In this document: piece by piece, positions 42,058 to 45,246 of the stretch
Layout: each line of letters opens with the position of its first letter
Numbering within the stretch: position 1 is the stretch's first letter
IMG/VR virus record: IMGVR_UViG_3300009184_005663
Coordinates: 1-45,246 of that record
Direction: 5' to 3' (one strand)
Source: a virus
Length of the DNA stretch: 45,246 bases
Made by a program: the position numbers and the translations under genes
The notes under the pieces: generated by a model
Seen by the model: the letters and a program-made list of their open reading frames with translations, nothing else
What the model was told of the DNA's origin: nothing
Databases searched by the model: none

Positions 42058-42058
42058 A

Positions 42059-43045
42059 ATGCCTTTACCAAGTAGCGGACAAATATCATTTTCACAATTA
42101 GCAGCTGAATTAGGTAACGCATGTTTAAATGTAAGTCTTAGAAGTTATTCCGCTTGTGCCAATTTAACATCTCCTGATAGCATTATTGAGTTGTATGGGA
42201 AATCTTGTATACCTATATATGGTGGAGCAGGTGTCTGGTCAGTAGGGGGTGCAATGATAACTGCAAGACGTTCATCAGGAGGAGGAGGAACACAAAATGA
42301 AGTATTTATAGCAGGAGGTTATAATGGAGCTAATCTTTCTTGCACAGAAGAATATAATGGCACATCTTGGTCAGAAGGTGGTGCATTGTCTACAGCAAGA
42401 CATGCGTTATCAGGAATTGGAACACAAAATGCAGGACTTGTAGCAGGAGGTTATCCAGGTTACTCTAACACAGAAGAATATAATGGCACATCTTGGTCAA
42501 CAGAAAGTTCATTGATAACAGCAAGAGGATATTTAGCAGGTACAGGTACACAGAATGCAGGACTTACAGCAGGAGGTATTACACCACCTACAGTATCAGG
42601 TACAGAAGAATACAATGGTACATCTTGGTCAACAGGAGGTATATTGATAACTGCAAGATATGGGTTAGTAGGAATGGGCACACAAAATGCAGGACTAGCA
42701 ACAGGAGGGTATGCTGGTGGAAATCTATCATGCACAGAAGAATACAATGGTGCATCATGGTCAGAAGGCGGCACATTGATAATAGCAAGAGCATATTCAG
42801 CAGGTGCAGGAACACAGAATGAAGGACTTGCTATAGGAGGTTATGGAACTCCTGTATATGTTTCTTGTACAGAAGAATACAATGGTACATCTTGGTCAGC
42901 AGGGGGTGCTTTGATAACAGCAAGATGGGCGTCAACAGGAGCAGGGTCACAGGGCGCAGGACTTGCAGCAGGAGGTTATAGAAATACTTCTGTCTCGTGT
43001 ACAGAAGAATACAACAAATCAATCATAGGAAAATGTTTAGGATAA
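42059..43045 (+). CDS. Kelch-like propeller fibre protein 6 with tail-type N-terminus
   Basis: The 328-residue protein has a different N-terminal module: PLPSSGQISFSQLAAELGNA and then SPDSIIELYGKSC. This is typical of phage tail-associated proteins (SSGxISFSxL, ending with LYGKS). It then carries six kelch-like blades like those at 34.7-39.5 kb ([12 protein letters not shown], Gx[14 protein letters not shown]). The last blade has GAGSQGAGL. The tail ends KSIIGKCLG. It starts one base after the S74 fibre stop. The same blade set on two different N-termini shows that the propeller is a portable module. Confidence 0.85.
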   Translation: MPLPSSGQISFSQLAAELGNACLNVSLRSYSACANLTSPDSIIELYGKSCIPIYGGAGVWSVGGAMITARRSSGGGGTQNEVFIAGGYNGANLSCTEEYNGTSWSEGGALSTARHALSGIGTQNAGLVAGGYPGYSNTEEYNGTSWSTESSLITARGYLAGTGTQNAGLTAGGITPPTVSGTEEYNGTSWSTGGILITARYGLVGMGTQNAGLATGGYAGGNLSCTEEYNGASWSEGGTLIIARAYSAGAGTQNEGLAIGGYGTPVYVSCTEEYNGTSWSAGGALITARWASTGAGSQGAGLAAGGYRNTSVSCTEEYNKSIIGKCLG

Positions 43046-43057
43046 AATTTAAAAACA

Positions 43058-43102
43058 ACAAGTAGTGGATCAATATCATTTTCTCAAACAATACATCCAT
43101 AA
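43058..43102 (+). pseudogene. Remnant of a tail-type N-terminal module (SSGxISFSQ)
   Basis: In frame from 43058 the bases read TSSGSISFSQTIHP and then TAA. This matches the start of the preceding fibre (PSSGQISFSQ) at both protein and DNA level (AATATCATTTTCTCAA versus AATATCATTTTCACAA). It has no start codon and stops after 14 codons. It is best explained as a leftover of a duplicated or replaced fibre gene. Confidence 0.6.
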
Positions 43103-43121
43103 AGAAAATAAATTATAAATT

Positions 43122-45246
43122 TTGGCTGGATATAAAATTATTAATACGAGTGGTATAGGTCTTCAAACCGATAATGAAGGACTCTCTATCCCTATTACAA
43201 CCAATATTAATTTGCTGAGTACTAGTGATATACCTACCGGTTCTATTGTTTTTAATACAGCGGATTCTCAACTATATGGATTTAATGGAACTAGTTGGAT
43301 TAAATCAGATACTAGTGGAACAAGTGGTTCTAGTGGGACAACGGGTTCTTCTGGAACTAGTGGTTCTAATGGAACAGGCGGTTCTTCTAGAACTAGTGGT
43401 TCTTCTGGAACAAGTGGAATTCAAGGCCTTCAAGGAGAACAAGGATATATTGGTCCACAAGGTGCAATCGGCCCACAAGGAATACAAGGCTCTATTGGGC
43501 CGCAAGGCGTACAAGGCATACATGGGACAAGTGGTTCTAGTGGGACAAATGGTTCTAGTGGGACAAGCGGTTCTAGTGGAACAACAGGTACAAGTGGAAT
43601 AGCAGGTCCACAAGGCCTACAAGGCAACACTGGACCACAAGGCAGCACTGGGCCGCAAGGTATACAAGGACTTATTGGACCACAAGGCATACAAGGTTCT
43701 AGTGGGACAAGTGGTTCTAATGGGACAAGTGGTTCTAGTGGGACAAGTGGTTCTAGTGGAACAAGTGGTTCTAGTGGGACAAGTGGTTCTAGTGGGACAA
43801 GTGGTTCTAGTGGGACAAGTGGAATAGCTGGTCCGCAAGGACCACAAGGACCACAAGGTGTAAGTGGAACAAATGGTTCTAGTGGGACAAGTGGAATTAT
43901 TGGGTCTCAAGGCCCGCAAGGACTGCAAGGCATACAAGGCCCGCAAGGCTTGCAAGGTGCAGCAGGCCCACAAGGTTTGCAAGGTGCAGCAGGCCCACAA
44001 GGTTTGCAAGGTGCAGGAGCAAGCACAGTCTCTTCCGAATCAAGGCCTTCTCCCATAAATGCAGATCAAATGTGTTTATGGTTTGACACAACAAATAAGA
44101 TGCCAATGGTTTCTTACTGTATTAACACATCATTAGTAGGTGCTTGGTCAGCAGGGGGTGCATTGATAACAGCAAGAGGTTATTCATCAGGAGCAGGAAC
44201 ACAAAATGCAGGACTTGCTTTTGGTGGGACTAATCTATTAACTTGTACTGAAGAATACAATGGTACAAGTTGGTCAGTAGGGGGTGCAATGATAACAGCA
44301 AGATATGCTTTGGCAGGCGCAGGAACACAAAACGAAGGTCTTGCAGCAGGTGGTTTTACAACTGTAGCAGTATCATGTACTGAAGAATATAATGGCACAA
44401 GTTGGTCATCAGGTGGCGCAGTTATAACAGTAAAATATTTTTGTGCAGGAGCAGGTACGCAAAATGCAGGTCTTACTATGGGAGGAGCTCCTGCTCCTTC
44501 ATTATGCACAGAAGAATACAATGGCACATCTTGGTCAGTAGGTGGTGTAATGATAAACGCAAGACAACTATTAGCAGGTGCGGGAACACAAAATGCAGGA
44601 CTTGCTATGGGAGGTACTTACAATGTTACTTTATCTTGTACAGAAGAATACAATGGTACATCTTGGTCATCAGGAGGTGCTTTGATAACTGCAAGGCATT
44701 ACCTAGTAGGAGCAGGAACACAAAATGAAGGACTTGTTTTTGGGGGGTATACGGGTGTGAGTATGTCTTGCACAGAAGAATACAATGGTACATCTTGGTC
44801 AACGGGTGGTGCATTAGCAACTGCACGTTATGGTCCATTTACAGGAGCAGGTACACAAAATGCAGGTCTTGCAGCAGGAGGTACAGCAGGTGGTGTTACT
44901 AGAACTTGCACAGAAGAATACAACGCACCAACCGAAATTGTTGACCGTAGTTTAGACTCATCATATATTACAGCAGAATATTCAGAACGACCTAACTTAG
45001 TTGATACAGGAATGTGTTTGTGGTATGATAGAGAAAACAATGTACCGATGATTACCTATAAAGGAGGTACACTATTAATTGGTGCTTGGTCAGCAGGTGG
45101 AGTTTTAATAACAGCAAGAGCTACTTTAGCAGGCGCAGGTACACAAAACGCAGGACTTGCAATAGGAGGTTTTGGCGCGGGCAGCAATTTATCATGCACT
45201 GAAGAGTATAATGGAACAATATGGTCTGCAGGAGGTGCTTTAATAA
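43122..45246 (+). CDS. Mosaic fibre: attachment module, collagen-like shaft, two kelch-like propellers (3' truncated)
   Basis: From TTG 43122 the frame is open to the window end (708 codons). The N-terminus ([19 protein letters not shown], then PTGSIVFN and GFNGTSWIK) copies the S74 fibre module. Residues ~65-305 are collagen-like, alternating GTSGSSG and GPQGxQG blocks. Then [19 protein letters not shown], a cousin of the propeller N-terminal module, leads into a six-bladed propeller. A linker with [19 protein letters not shown] starts a second propeller, of which about 1.3 blades are visible. The TTG start is supported by alignment with the GTG start of the S74 gene. The C-terminus lies outside the window. 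Confidence 0.85.
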   Translation, partial: MAGYKIINTSGIGLQTDNEGLSIPITTNINLLSTSDIPTGSIVFNTADSQLYGFNGTSWIKSDTSGTSGSSGTTGSSGTSGSNGTGGSSRTSGSSGTSGIQGLQGEQGYIGPQGAIGPQGIQGSIGPQGVQGIHGTSGSSGTNGSSGTSGSSGTTGTSGIAGPQGLQGNTGPQGSTGPQGIQGLIGPQGIQGSSGTSGSNGTSGSSGTSGSSGTSGSSGTSGSSGTSGSSGTSGIAGPQGPQGPQGVSGTNGSSGTSGIIGSQGPQGLQGIQGPQGLQGAAGPQGLQGAAGPQGLQGAGASTVSSESRPSPINADQMCLWFDTTNKMPMVSYCINTSLVGAWSAGGALITARGYSSGAGTQNAGLAFGGTNLLTCTEEYNGTSWSVGGAMITARYALAGAGTQNEGLAAGGFTTVAVSCTEEYNGTSWSSGGAVITVKYFCAGAGTQNAGLTMGGAPAPSLCTEEYNGTSWSVGGVMINARQLLAGAGTQNAGLAMGGTYNVTLSCTEEYNGTSWSSGGALITARHYLVGAGTQNEGLVFGGYTGVSMSCTEEYNGTSWSTGGALATARYGPFTGAGTQNAGLAAGGTAGGVTRTCTEEYNAPTEIVDRSLDSSYITAEYSERPNLVDTGMCLWYDRENNVPMITYKGGTLLIGAWSAGGVLITARATLAGAGTQNAGLAIGGFGAGSNLSCTEEYNGTIWSAGGALI
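43695..43820 (+). repeat. Seven tandem 18-bp units (GSSGTS)
   Basis: GGTTCTAGTGGGACAAGT is repeated seven times with only two substitutions (one AAT for AGT, one GGA for GGG). It codes collagen-like shaft triplets in the mosaic fibre. Near-perfect DNA identity implies recent expansion. Confidence 0.9.

Noticed and set aside
43225-43602. ATG-start + strand frame (125 codons) in the collagen-like region
   Set aside because: It is out of frame with the collagen triplets; the frame beginning at TTG 43122 is open throughout and matches known modules.
43695-43820. Regular short repeats resembling a CRISPR-like array
   Set aside because: Units are 18 bp, contiguous, without unique spacers, and code for GSSGTS triplets in frame.
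34719-45246. Diversity-generating retroelement driving propeller variation
   Set aside because: No reverse transcriptase, no template/variable repeat pair with adenine-specific changes is seen; variation fits homologous recombination instead.
1-45246. tRNA genes, integrase, insertion sequences or attachment sites
   Set aside because: None could be recognised by eye on either strand; weak cloverleaf-like stems in AT-rich spacers lacked conserved tRNA bases.

Overview
The window looks like an accessory and tail-fibre region of a large, very AT-rich tailed bacteriophage (Caudoviricetes). All supported genes lie on the + strand. They are tightly packed, often with ATGA or TAATG overlaps or overlaps of 8-20 bases. 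Phage-type genes (PhoH, a DinG/XPD-like helicase, Hsp20, a DnaQ-like exonuclease, an S74-chaperone fibre, collagen-like and kelch-like fibre genes) stand beside an exceptional number of glycan-modification genes. Start codons sit behind A/T-rich leaders with no visible Shine-Dalgarno motif, which fits a Bacteroidota host, but that is inference. No terminase, portal, capsid, polymerase, integrase or tRNA gene is visible.

Layout. 1-802: the 3' end of a collagen-like (GSSGTSG) fibre gene. 803-4786: small genes, including a predicted helical protein, a membrane protein with a possible frameshift extension at an A11 tract, an Hsp20 chaperone, and a hairpin over the next start codon. 4773-7183: an Fe-S type helicase and PhoH. 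7180-13913: eight consecutive glycosyltransferases (GT2-like, GT11, GT25, GT7-like, GT10, GT15-like) and a FkbM methyltransferase. 14021-16568: a ClpC-like double AAA+ ATPase and two small membrane proteins. 16605-23247: multidomain glycosyltransferases (GT4+FkbM; GT4 + TibC-like heptosyltransferase), a KdsB-like CMP-sugar synthetase and a GT2. 23252-26318: a metallopeptidase, an HldA-like heptose kinase, an exonuclease and small proteins. 26329-29839: three more glycosyltransferases. 29919-31281: a SLOG protein and unknowns. 31286-34709: a FkbM methyltransferase, three 2OG-Fe(II) oxygenase-like proteins and a sulfotransferase. 34719-39466: five tandem kelch-like beta-propeller paralogs. 39495-40370: a GT9-like transferase. 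40645-45246: a collagen-like/S74 fibre, another propeller protein, a remnant of a fibre N-terminus, and a mosaic collagen plus double-propeller fibre cut by the window end.

Working model (inference): sixteen glycosyltransferase genes, a heptose kinase, a CMP-sugar synthetase, three FkbM domains, three oxygenases and a sulfotransferase form a phage-encoded glycan assembly and tailoring set. Its likely substrates are either the Ser/Thr-rich collagen-like and propeller fibres encoded beside it, or the host surface polysaccharide. The propeller array appears to evolve by recombination and blade gain or loss, which would suit a variable receptor-binding or surface-display system.
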